The notes under the pieces were generated by a model. The model worked only from the letters and a program-made list of their open reading frames with translations. It made no database searches and was not told the origin of the DNA. This document shows, piece after piece, positions 12,778 to 22,684 of a stretch of DNA of 64,000 bases; positions within the stretch are counted from its first letter, which is position 1, and every line of letters begins with the position of its first letter. This DNA comes from Turnera subulata (lineage: Eukaryota; Streptophyta; Magnoliopsida; Malpighiales; Passifloraceae): the NCBI GenBank assembly GCA_028386065.3, contig JAKUCV010005529.1, forward strand, positions 1 through 64,000, read 5' to 3'. Position numbers and translations under genes: made by a program.

Positions 12778-12977
12778 TGTTATAAAAATGTGTTATAAAG
12801 TGGAGTCACTGTGGCGTGACTATTCCACCTAACACTTGTATATTTATAAGTGAAGAAATAATTGAAAGATTACGAGCGGAGTACGAGTTCGTCTTCCCAT
12901 CCATGCTTCTTCTTCTCCTCCTTTTCACTGTCATTTTCTTTCTCCAAAATCTTCTATTAAATTGTTTATTCATAACA
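12778..12977 (+). repeat. 5' LTR of the Copia element
   Basis: This is a 200-bp LTR with TG...CA ends. It contains 'tgtatatttataag', a possible TATA region, and a pyrimidine-rich stretch 'cttcttcttctcc'. Directly downstream, 'gttattagcatgagctc' resembles the primer-binding region found after LTRs of related plant Copia elements. Confidence 0.92.
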
Positions 12978-13079
12978 CGTTATTAGCATGAGCTCGTCTC
13001 TACCACGAGTTTCGTTTTGCTTCGTTTTGTTTTGCAGAAAAAAATGAAAGAACAAAACAGAAACCAAGCAAGCCAACTC

Positions 13080-13560
13080 GGGTCACTGTTCACCCCAAGA
13101 CGACCCGCGTTGCCGTGCACGACACCACCCTCCACGGCGCCTTCCCGCGACGTCGCCATCTCGCCGACACCTTCCCCGTCACCTTCCGCCGCCCGGAGGT
13201 GAGGACCCGGCGGCGAAGCCTGCAACCCGAATGACCCGTCGGGTCTGCCTCCACCTGCGGCCACCTGCTCTCCTCCTCGCCGCCACCGCGACGCAGAAGC
13301 AAACTGCAGCTGTCGCCCTGCGTCGCCGCCTTCGTCCCGTGCCAGCCGTCGTCGCCCCGTGCCAGCCGTCGTCGCCGCTGCAGTTGTCGTCGGGCCGAGT
13401 CTTCAACCACGGTTGGAGACGACCCGGCCGAGCCCGCTGCACACGACGGCCGTCGCCTCCCGCGCCTCCTCACACCGCCGACGCTTGCAGCTCCAGCACA
13501 CTGCGTGTCACAGCCGCCGCCGCCATCGCCGTTCGTCGCTCTGCCTTCTGCTGATGGAGG
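13080..13560 (+). other. GC-rich segment in Copia leader
   Basis: This stretch is rich in cgc, cgt and ccg trinucleotides and gives open frames on both strands with Arg/Pro/Ala-rich products. I recognise no protein family. Similar GC-rich islands occur inside the long-LTR family (about 2880-3230, 6890-7420, 61600-62060). I read it as a non-coding leader, not a gene. Confidence 0.5.
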
Positions 13561-13761
13561 GCGACCCGTTTCAGCGGGTTAAAGACAACCCATTTTAACG
13601 AGTTTGACCCGGGCATATGTGGAATAGGGCTGGCGGGCTGGTTTGGTTCATGGGCTGATGGGCCTGTTTTTGGGTCATGGGCTGGTGCTGAGCCTGGGCT
13701 CAGGCAGGCCTGTGACCCCTTTGCCTTGGCCTGGGCTTGCCTTATTCATAGCCCAGCCCAA

Positions 13762-13936
13762 TTAAAAAAAAAAGACAAAAAAAAAGAAAAAAAAAGGACA
13801 CGGAAAGAAAGAAAAGAGAAAAAAAGAGAAAAAAAAAGAAAAAGAGAAAAAAAGGGAAGGAAAAGAAAGATAAAATAGGGAAGAGAGAAAAGAGAAAAGA
13901 AAAGTAAAAGAAAGAAAAAAAAAGAAAGAATTTATA
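13762..13936 (+). repeat. Purine-only tract, about 170 bp
   Basis: The plus strand is almost exclusively A and G (runs of gaaaa, agaga and aaaaag) for about 170 bases, with only a few pyrimidines. It lies inside the Copia leader and is a low-complexity polypurine-polypyrimidine block. Confidence 0.9.
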
Positions 13937-14118
13937 TTGCAGAAATTTCACATCTCGGGATTTTTTCCGGCAAGCCCAGAAGTGTTTGGCCGAAATTCAG
14001 TGTCTCGGAATTTTTCCTCGGCAAGCCCGGAAGGCTATTGTATTTATTTCATTTATTTATTTTATTGTAAGCTTGGGCTCATATTAGGCCTATATGGCCG
14101 GCTAAGCCGCCTAATCTG

Positions 14119-14420
14119 CTGATTTAATTTTTATTGGGCTGGTATAAGGCCCATTGCATTTAATTTTCAATAATTTAATTTTTATTGGGCTAATTAATAA
14201 AAGGTCCATTGCATTTAAATTTTCAGCTATTTATTTTAATTGGGCTATAAAAAGGCCCATTGCATTTAATTTCTAGCCATTTATTTTTAATTGGGCTATA
14301 ATAGGGCCCATTGTATTTAATTTTCTCGTCTTTAATTTTACTTATGGGCTCGTACTAGGCCCATTATTTTAATTTCTTGCCATTTACTTTACTTGGGGTA
14401 ATTAATATAAGGCCCCTTGC
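14119..14420 (+). repeat. Minisatellite, unit about 60 bp, in Copia leader
   Basis: Five to six degenerate head-to-tail units follow the pattern 'tttaatttttattgggct', then a short A/T spacer, then 'aggcccattgcatttaat'. Each unit thus contains the pair TGGGCT and GGCCCA. TGGGCT/GGCCCA motifs occur in plant promoters, but no such role is shown here. Confidence 0.8.
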
Positions 14421-14595
14421 TTATTTATTTTAATTAAGCGTTTATATATTCAATTATGTTATTTGAATTTGAGGCCCTTAAAATTTCCGGAAGAAATTTA
14501 TAATGGGCATTAAATGCAAAAATGCATTTAAATGAGAATAATCTGAAAGACTAAATGTAAGAGTTCAGAAGACTCGGGAAAAGAAAAATACAACG

Positions 14596-17500
14596 AAGAC
14601 TGAAAGTCTTACCGTTCAAAAGATCTTGAAGATCCTTCAAAGAAAAATCGAAAATAAACATTATTACCACCCGAAGATGGCAATTATATGACCACCAGAA
14701 GGTGGATATTATACTTGCTTAACAATTCATTTTATATTCAATTTATTTTTATGTTTCGTTTAAATTATTAGGCATTGCAATTTATTTTTATTTACTTTTC
14801 AGTACTTTATAATTGTTTCTTAGAATAATGCCTGAAGCATTCGTCTCGAAGACAATGCAAAATTGACATCCACAGGGGGAGAATTATATGTGTATGGATG
14901 TCAATATAACATATTTTGACATCTCGAAATGAAAAAAAAAAGATTAACACGCTCCAGAAGAGCATAAATCCGAATATGTTCCTGAAGAACGCATGTTTTA
15001 AATAAGATCTAGAAGATCGTATATTTACGCTCTGGAAGAGCATATACTCTTGAAGAGCACAGACACCCCTAGTAATAAAATGAATTATTATGAATTCCAA
15101 ATGAATTGACTCAGATTTATTCCCTGAATCGAATAAGACAGTATAATTATTTGTGCCTGTGGGCGTAAATGAGATAATAAATGGAAAAGGCTCAAAGTAA
15201 ACATGCATATTATTATTGCAAAAACAGATTCATAGCTGGAGAACATTCAAAGAAGAATGGTTCTCATACATATGTTTAAACAAGTAAACTATCTGTTGGG
15301 TTCAACATTAACCCTGAAACTCTGAGCCTCACTATTAATGTTGACCCTAACACTGTCGTTCCAGGAGAACCACATACCACCCCTGTTGTTTTCTCCAGGT
15401 ATCTCAAACCGATTTGTTGGAGGAAAGCGAAGTGGAATCACACCATGATTCTCTCCTGCTTGCCACAAAGTCTCAGTAATCAGTACCATGTTAGGCTTGT
15501 ACTGATTCTTCTGTTCCCTTAAGGTACGCACAAAATCTTGAGACCTTCTTGCTATACCCCTGCAATTCCACAATAAAAGTCGTACCTTAGGCCATGTAGG
15601 TGGTAACCCAGTCACCCTTGGGACGCTCCGAGCCATCATGGAAACCTGATAATAACTGCTTTGATTTAAAATTTGACATGAAGGCTCTAACTTAAATTCC
15701 TGCATCCTAGCAGATATGAAAAACATTATAGAGTTAGCTGAGCCATAAAAATTTGTCCTGAGATTGCCTTGGTCCTCCAGGAAGAAAGTTTCTTCCATTG
15801 GAGTCACAAAGAACCTAGACGAGTATAGCTCATCTACAAACACTAAACGAGGAATTCTCGCCAGATCATTCGGTAGTTCCTCTTGCTGCTCATTTACCAT
15901 GCTACAAGTTAACCTATTTCTTCTTCCTAGTGAGGCACCCTCAACAAAAAAAACAGTAGCTGGGGAAGGCATTTTTCTTGTCTTGTTGATTTTTTTGAGT
16001 TTTCTGCATCTTCCTGTCTCAACCGCCTCCCCTTCTTATAGTCTGAGATTAGACAGCTAGGTGTCAGTTTTTTTTTCAAATGTGGACCACTTTTTCTGTC
16101 TCCGAAAAGATCCAGAAGATTTTCCGGTAATTAAAACTTTGCATTATTTGTCAGTAAACTCCAAAGCTTTTCAATCTTCGACGTTTTGCTTGTGGAAAAG
16201 TTTGCCACTACTTTAATTATTGCTCAATAATTCTGATCTTTTTCGACATGAGTGGCAGAAATAAGCCTAAAACTAACACACGTATTGCAGCCTGAAGCAA
16301 GCAATTGAGTAACTGAAACTTACCATATCAAGCCAGAAGCTGAAATGCTCTAGCTTGAAACTAGAAATTTTAAGTGTTTAAATACACAAGTTTATACAGC
16401 CTGAAGCTGAGACCAACTAGAACTTGGCTGATAGATATGTAATCTATAGCTAGTATGCACCAACCAGAAGCTGGTAAATAATTTTTCTAAGTTATCCAGC
16501 ATGAAGCTGGTACCAACTTGAAGTTGGTACATGGACTTATTGTTTGGCATGACCGGTTGGGCCATCCCGGGTCAATAATGATGCACGAAATTTTTTGGAT
16601 CATTCATTGAAAAACCAGAAGTTTTTACAATCAATGAATTTCTATGAGTTTGTTTGTTGCGAAAGTTATTATACGGCCTTCCTAAGATGAGAATGGCCTA
16701 GTATCACCAGCAAGTTTGAGAATGATTCAGGGACATGAACACGGACTGATAAACCCGCGGTGTTGACCATCTAGGTAATTTTCACGATGCATCGACTAGA
16801 TGGTCCATTGTATGACGCAAGTTGGCATTGTGCGCACTTATTTAATAATTTGGCCACTTGCGGGTACATATCCCTACTTATGTTATTAGACTATATGTCT
16901 AGATAATGCTGGTATATTTCTTCAATGGGTAATGAATATCATTGGAAAAAAACCCAAACAGATTTGGGGGAACATTGACAATTGATTGCAGGACCATTGA
17001 TGAAATATAACTATTTGAGAAAATGGTATTTTACACGCAGCAGCACTTGTGTGCATCAAGCCAACAAGTTATCATAAGGTCTCCCCATTTAATTGGTTAT
17101 TGGTCACAAAATATCTCCCATCTTCGGACCGTCGATTATGTGCTAAATGCTCCACCACAGCATAGTAAAGTTGGTCCTTAAAGAAGATTGGGAATAGATG
17201 TTGGCTATGAATCTCCATCAATTACAACGTTATTGAAACTATTGACTAAAGTATTGGAGATTCATTTATAACAAGAATTGCTTATTGTTAATTCGATATG
17301 TGTGTATATCCAACATCAGGGGGAGAAAATGAGCAGCTGGATCAAGATATTATTGAAATATATTATCAATATATAGTTGTTGATCCTCAGACAAATTAGT
17401 GTGAACCTGAAGTTCAAAAGATGATTCATTTGCAGGAAAATTGTTATGAAATTGCCAGATACATAAAGTGACCGAATCTTATATACCAGCTGCAAATGCT

Positions 17501-18427
17501 CCTGTTCAAATTAATGTTCCAAGAAGAACAAGTATAGTGTGCAAATGAATCTAAAGTACGCCAGAAGCTTTGAATACACTCGGTTCCCAAAGAAAACAAA
17601 ATTCTCGATAGAGAGAAAGGAGCAAAAAAGATAAGATGGCCCCAGTTAGAAAAGAAGGCCTCCAGTAGAGGTTCATATTAAATGTCCTCCAGAAGAGATT
17701 TTCTGACACAATTGACAAAGTTCCAGAAGTAACTCAGGTACCCGAAATAAATAAGTATGAAGAGATCTCAATTATAGTGTCAGGAATAAGATGGAACCGA
17801 CGTAAAGTAACCGTCAACGGAATACTTATTTTATTTATAATATAGCGCTAAATAAAATGAGGATCATGAACCTACATTGGCGAATGTAGGCGCAGTATGA
17901 TTGGCCAAAATAGAGAAAAATGATTAAAGGCTGTGTTAGACTCGCATGAAGCGAGAAATTTCCGGGCCTGTAGTCCGTACACCAGATGGTGTAAAACTGA
18001 TTGGTCGATAAATGGGTATTTGTGCGGAAAAGAATATGAGATAAAAAGCACGTTTTGTGGTACAAAGTTTTTACCCAAACGACCAGGTATTCATTATGAG
18101 GAGATATGCTCCCTTGTGGTGGATGCAATTATTTGATAAGTCTGGCAGTATATGAAAAGTATTAGAAATGCATCTAATGAATGCTATTACAGCCTATTAT
18201 TATAGACCCATAAGTCATGATATATACATGAAGATCCCTGAAGGATCCAAGTTGCCTGAAGCAACTAATTTTTGGGAAATTACAAAATAGAACTGAATTG
18301 ATCTTTACATAATTTAAATCATTTTGAGTATGGATAAACTTATTTATGATTGGAACTCCCGAAGAAGCTTCCAAATACTCTGTTGAAGTGCAATATGAAT
18401 TGCTAAGAAAATAAAGCCTGAAGCTTT
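14596..18427 (+). repeat. Series of short hairpins with NNGAA loops
   Basis: Perfect inverted arms of 4-8 bp enclose a 5-nt loop of the form NNGAA; arms differ at every site. Examples: AATGC-CTGAA-GCATT (14827-14841), GCTC-CAGAA-GAGC (14951-14963), GTTC-CTGAA-GAAC (14978-14990), GATC-TAGAA-GATC (15006-15018), GCTC-TGGAA-GAGC (15029-15041), CAGC-CTGAA-GCTG (16397-16409), CCAGC-ATGAA-GCTGG (16496-16510), GTACCAAC-TTGAA-GTTGG (16510-16527, arms extending to 16530), AAAAC-CAGAA-GTTTT (16611-16625), GATCC-CTGAA-GGATC (18233-18247), AGTTGC-CTGAA-GCAACT (18250-18266) and AAAGC-CTGAA-GCTTT (18413-18427). AAGACT-GAA-AGTCTT (14596-14610) and CCACC-AGAA-GGTGG (14692-14705) are variants with shorter loops. 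The two near 18240-18260 lie in relic RT coding sequence. Confidence 0.75.
15289..16060 (-). pseudogene. 5' fragment of a LINE with AP-endonuclease-like start
   Basis: On the minus strand a 227-residue frame starts at 15972 and stays open to 15289. Its residues from about 130 onward read LLLWNCRGIARRSQDF, then MVLITETLW, the opening of the exonuclease/endonuclease/phosphatase-type endonuclease of plant LINEs (WNCRG and the ETxW region). Upstream, 15973-16060 read backward resembles a LINE leader ('aggcggttgagacaggaaga'). Only the front of the protein is present; the rest of the endonuclease, the RT and a poly-A tail are missing. The piece sits antisense inside the Copia interior. Retention of a 5' end is odd because LINE insertions normally lose their 5' end. 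The exact borders are not visible. Confidence 0.65.
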
Positions 18428-18941
18428 TGACTTAAGCCTATTGGCAAGATATGAATTTGCTCTTACCTTCGGGGTATAAAAGATGTGGTGTCATGTTAAT
18501 CCTGTAAGCCCGAAGAAAGAAGAGTTGGTTCTTGCAGATGCCGATCCCCCACTTGATCCACAAAAGGCACAGCCGGACATCTGCCACAACTTTACACATG
18601 AAATTATTGCATCATTGGGACAACAAAAGCAAGAGGGCAAGACAGATGTTCCAACAACAAATTATGAAGATAAAGCTACCCACATTGTCCAGTTAGAGTA
18701 ATGATGTATCAAAGTGATCAGACAAAAGGGCACATCACCAGAAGTTGACAAGAGGATTGTTGGCATGCAATGACAACAAGAAATAAAGAGCGGCCAAAAT
18801 GAGGGGGAGTAAAATACGCACTGCACTCTTTTTTTCCTTCACCAAGTTTTTATCCCACAGGATTTTTCTTGGTAAGGTTTTTAATGAGGCAGTTCTCTAC
18901 TTAGCGTATTCTACACAATACACAGTGACTCCAAGGGGGAG

Positions 18942-19158
18942 TGTTATAAAAATGTGTTATAAAGTGGAGTCACGCTATAAAGTGGAGTCACTGTGCATGA
19001 CTATTCCACCTAGCACTTGTATATTTATAAGTGAAGAAATAATTGAAAGATTACGAGCAGAGTACGAGTTCGTCTTCCCATACATGCTTCTTCTTCTTCT
19101 CCTCTTCACTGTCATTTTCTTTCTCCAAAATCTTCTATTAAATTGTTTATTCATAACA
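18942..19158 (+). repeat. 3' LTR of the Copia element
   Basis: A 217-bp LTR that differs from the 5' LTR by about six or seven substitutions and a 17-bp tandem duplication ('ctataaagtggagtcac'). It is followed directly by the TSD GATCA. Confidence 0.92.
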
Positions 19159-19559
19159 GATCAAGAGTCAAGATTCTTTTTGGATTAAGGAAATGGTGTG
19201 TAAGCCGTAAACATTATGCATGTGTATGGGAAAGCTATCTCCCTATCCCCAATAGTTTCTATGCAACACCACATGCTGCCATAGATGATATGCAATTACA
19301 GTTTATATAGAAGAAATTTTTTGTATTCCAGCTCCTGTTTAATTTGATGCTCGAAATATATTATCATCTTCTTATAATACAAAATGAACAAGATTCCGTA
19401 ATCAATTATAGCTGGCTGGAGTTATATATATAGTTAATGGGAATTCAAAGGTCTTTATATGTAGCCCTTCTCCTTATAGACTTCAATTTTAAAATAGCTA
19501 GGCAATTGATCGTCTCAAAGCCAACAACTAGAGAAGAGTACTGTTTGGTTGATGGCATT

Positions 19560-19815
19560 TCAAATATTGTCCGGTGGTAAAGCCTTTAACCTGCCATCTC
19601 TAGAACTTTGGTTTGAGTTCCGGCGTTTCCATTCAAACACCATATTTTGATGTGGCCGAATATGGCCTCCTCGATACTATGACGCATAACACCCAAATGT
19701 GTCCGCTGATGTCCTGGTGGACGGTTTCTCCTATAAGGAGGGTCTAATGCCAGGATATAACAAGTATTGACCGAGGTTTAGACCAACGGGACGATGATGA
19801 CACCAATGATGACTT
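19560..19815 (+). mobile_element. tRNA-derived SINE candidate
   Basis: A-box-like 'gtccggtggtaaagcc' and B-box-like 'ggtttgagttccggc' lie about 30-40 bp apart near the start, as in tRNA-derived SINEs. The sequence ends in a run of T (about 19804). The corresponding position in duplication copy 2 (around 38220) lacks this sequence, though that flank has also diverged. No clean TSD was found. Confidence 0.5.
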
Positions 19816-20034
19816 TTTTTTTTCTCTAAAAAAAATAGTCTGTGTGGGTGGGAAATAGAATAATAAATTTCATTATACATCCACAATAAATAATGACGAG
19901 CACTGATCAGTGATCACCCTCTCTCACTTAATCATAAAACACAGCGACTATTGTTACATTATGGAAGTTAAATTAAGACCTGAAGTGAGCTGAATTGGTC
20001 AACTCCCAAGTGATAATAGAAAAAAAATCTCATG

Positions 20035-20044
20035 TATATAAATA
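20035..20044 (+). promoter_or_regulatory. TATA box of P450 copy 1
   Basis: TATATAAATA lies 144 bases before the ATG at 20188. The equivalent box at 38424-38433 precedes copy 2 at a similar distance. Confidence 0.6.
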
Positions 20045-20187
20045 AGGGGTGATCATCATCGGACAATCTCTTCACATCACTCAGTTGTCTATTAATTACC
20101 AGCAAGATTACTACAGGGCACAAAAGCTTCCTGATTTCCCAGATTATGGGGGTTCAAACTCTGTCTGAAAAAAAGCTTAGCCTCAAT

Positions 20188-21467
20188 ATGCCCCTTCCTG
20201 TACCTCTAACTCTAGCAGCAGTGCCTACCATTTATATGATCCTCAAGTTCATTATAAACGGGTTTTCATCTTCCAAGAGGAAGCCTCGTCCACCAGGTCC
20301 AAAAGGATGGCCACTCGTGGGCAACCTTCCACATATTGGGAAGCTGCCGCATATCTCATTCACCAAATTCTCCCAAACTTATGGCCCTCTCATCTCTTTA
20401 AGGCTTGGCTCCCGAGTTGTTGTGGTTGCTTCCTCACCGGCTTCCGCAACCGAGATCTTGAAAACTCAGGATCACTTGTTCGCCACAAGACTAGTAGCAG
20501 ATGCAGCTCTCTGCACTGATGGAGAGGTCGACCTTAACCGTATGGGCCTCCTTTTAGCCCCCGAGTGCACCGATGGTTGGAAAGCTTTGCGAGCCTTATG
20601 CAGAACTGAGCTGTTCTCAGTGAAAGCAGTAGAGTCACAGTCTAGTTTGAGGGAGAAGAAAGTTGGAGAGATGGTGAAGTATTTGTCAGGGTCTAAGAAG
20701 AAATGTGACAAAGTACTATAAAGAGATGTGTAAAGTATGGGAAAAGAATGTCAAGGAAAGAAGAGACAACCTTGCGATGGGTGCTTCCAAGAGGGATGAT
20801 TTCTTGGACGTTTTTCTGGCTCATGGATTTGACAACAATCAGATCAATTGGGGTATGCAACTTATTTAGCCTTTTTACCTTCTCTCATACTTTAATTAAC
20901 AGTTGCAACTATGTTTGGTCTAATATCCGCCGCCAATCCAATATTCATTCATGGAATTTGGGACGTTTTGCAGGAATTATTACTTGCGGGATCAGATACT
21001 ACAAGTGTGACGGTAGAATGGGCAATGACTGAGCTGCTCAAGAACAGGGAAGTGATGAGGAAAGTATGTGAAGAGATAGAGAGGGAAGTTGGCTGCGACG
21101 ACAAGGCATTGGATGAATCTAAAGTCTCTAAGCTTACATATCTGAATGCATGCATAAAAGAAACACTGAGGTTGCACCCTGCCTCCCCATTCCTTGTCCC
21201 GCGGGAGGCTCGTCAAACCTGTGAGGTTATGGACTTCACAATCCCCAAAGGAGCTCAAGTGCTTGTCAATGTATGGGCCATAGGCCGCGATCCCACATTG
21301 TGGGACGACCCATTATCTTTTAAACCTGAGAGATTTCTGGACTCGGACATAGACTACAAAGGTCATCACTTCCAGTTCTTACCATAGAGTTGGACGTGAC
21401 TGATAAATTCGGTATAGTGTTGCAGAAGGAAAAACCCTTGCTCTTTGTTCCTACTAGGAAACCCTGA
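20188..21467 (+). pseudogene. CYP80-like cytochrome P450 pseudogene, copy 1
   Basis: The family is membrane-anchored oxygenases; the style (FATR, EILKTQD, LREKKVGEM, the C-terminal ELDVTDKFGIVLQKEKPLL) is closest to CYP80/CYP76-type enzymes of the CYP71 clan, which includes N-methylcoclaurine 3'-hydroxylase. Exon 1 (20188-20852) begins with a hydrophobic anchor and the PPGP hinge. An upstream in-frame ATG at 20146 has no counterpart in copy 2. Relative to copy 2, 215 bp are missing after 'gaagtattt' (near 20690), which shifts the frame and gives a stop at 20719. Exon 2 (20974-21384) keeps AGSDTT, KETLR and PERF. After HFQFLP the frame hits TAG (21385-21387); the heme-binding FxxGxRxCxG segment is absent and the C-terminal tail resumes out of frame, ending at 21467. 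It therefore cannot make an active enzyme. The subfamily assignment is from memory. Confidence 0.9.
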
Positions 21468-22258
21468 TGTATACCAGCATCTTTTTTTTTTCTTTTTACA
21501 TCGGCATACTAGAAATGTTCCATGATACAAGAGTATCTTTCAACGTTGTTGTGCTAACCTATTATTAATTTATACTCATGCAATAAAATTTCATTGATGT
21601 TATTTGTACTCTCATTAATAATATCATTGTCTATGTTATAAATTGTGCTACTTTGTGCCCCTTGGTATCCGGAACAATTTTACTTCGAACATTCATATCT
21701 ATTAAGTTGCCATTTTTTTTTCCTTACAAACATCCTGATCTCTTATAGATATAAAAACATTCACAATAGAAACACATTGTTTCTCTTGATAAATTGAAAC
21801 TAACAAATACTCCCTCCGTTTTCTTTTATAAGTCATTTAAGATTTTTGCACGACCCTCAAAGAATGTATTTAATAGGTCTAATCTTATTACAAGACTTAT
21901 TTAGATGACAAATTTAATCTTCAATCAATCCAACTTAGTAATAATTATTGTAGTGTTTGGTTGAGAGAAAAATATGGAATAAGACACTTTAATATTCCTT
22001 GTAACTCTCCATAAGACACTTTAATGCTCATTGAAACTTTGTATGCGTCTTATATATTGAAACAAAACTGCAACAAAACTGCAAGTCTAAAACATCTTAC
22101 AAAAGAAAACAGGAGTAATAAACAACATATTGAAAAATGTATACTATGATGTGCCAACCAACATATGTTTTTGAAAGGATGTGTTGCTACTAGGGTCTTT
22201 TTTTACCATTTGCCTTAACCAACTAAACCTATAAGGCATCTTGACCTATATAATTAAG
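21468..22258. other. 3' flank and AT-rich spacer
   Basis: The first ~190 bases match the 3' flank of P450 copy 2. The rest has no gene. At about 21607-21640 it shows the empty site that corresponds to the LINE insertion in copy 2 ('atatcattgtctatgttata'). Confidence 0.6.
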
Positions 22259-22611
22259 GATTATATATATGTTTAGTCCCTCTACTATATCGAATTGATA
22301 AGAATGGCCCTTTACGCTAATTACGATTAATTAGGTCCCCTTACTCTTCTAAAATGATAAATTTGGTCCTCTAGTCCAGTTTAATTCGTAATTAGCTGAT
22401 GTGGCACTGTTTAAGCACCTATGTGGGCCCCATATATCAGCAAATTAAATTTTATATTATTTTCATGACCGACATATGGGGCCCATATTTGCCACGTCTG
22501 CTAATTACTAATTAAATTGGATTGGGGGACCAAATTTATCATTTAAGATGAGTGGGGGGATGTAATTAATCAATTCAATATAGTAATGGGACCAATCATA
22601 TATTTAATTTC
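22259..22611 (-). mobile_element. Foldback MITE, copy 2 (inverted)
   Basis: This is the reverse complement of the element at 5417-5760, with the blocks 'ggtccccttactcttctaaa', 'gcccatatttgccacgt' and 'ggggaccaaatttatcattt'. The long imperfect inverted arms are retained. No coding sequence and no convincing TSD. Confidence 0.7.
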
Positions 22612-22684
22612 TTTCATATTATTTATGATTTAACTTATATTTTTAACTAATTTTTTGATTAAAATAATAATATTATTTGTATTT

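Larger units (their letters stand above)
12778..19158 (+). mobile_element. Copia LTR retrotransposon, defective, with perfect TSD
   Basis: The LTRs at 12778-12977 and 18942-19158 both start TGTTATAAAAATGTG and end TTCATAACA. The element is flanked by GATCA on both sides (12773-12777 and 19159-19163). A purine tract 'ccaagggggag' sits just before the 3' LTR. The interior holds decayed Copia pol: integrase-like remnants around 16550-17330 (for example RLGIDVGYESPSI near 17190), and reverse transcriptase remnants from about 17720 (ISIIVSGIRWNRR), through WSINGYLCGKEYE and RPGIHYEEICSLVVDAI, to YIHEDP...LPEATN near 18270. Multiple stops and frameshifts break them. The 5' part of the interior carries a GC-rich stretch, a purine tract, tandem repeats, a LINE fragment and many hairpins. 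The LTRs differ by only a few substitutions plus a 17-bp duplication in the 3' LTR, so insertion is not ancient although pol is destroyed. Confidence 0.93.
12540..21660 (+). repeat. Segmental duplication, copy 1 (CYP80-like P450 and flanks)
   Basis: Starting at 'gccggatagattcaacagca' (about 12540), the upstream flank, P450 gene and 3' flank match a second copy at about 37771-40800 in the same order and strand. Copy 1 is expanded by a Copia element (12778-19158) and by a SINE-like insertion (about 19560-19815). Similarity ends near 21660, after 'aattgtgcta'. The second exon is far more alike between copies than the rest. Confidence 0.85.

Noticed and set aside
13090..13554. Frames of 79-127 residues in both strands of the Copia leader
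   Set aside because: GC-rich repeat composition produces open frames in all directions; no gag motif (CCHC knuckle) seen.
21385..21467. Hidden intron restoring the P450 heme loop
   Set aside because: No GT donor or intron-like sequence lies between HFQFLP and the tail; the join is direct in both copies, so it is a deletion.
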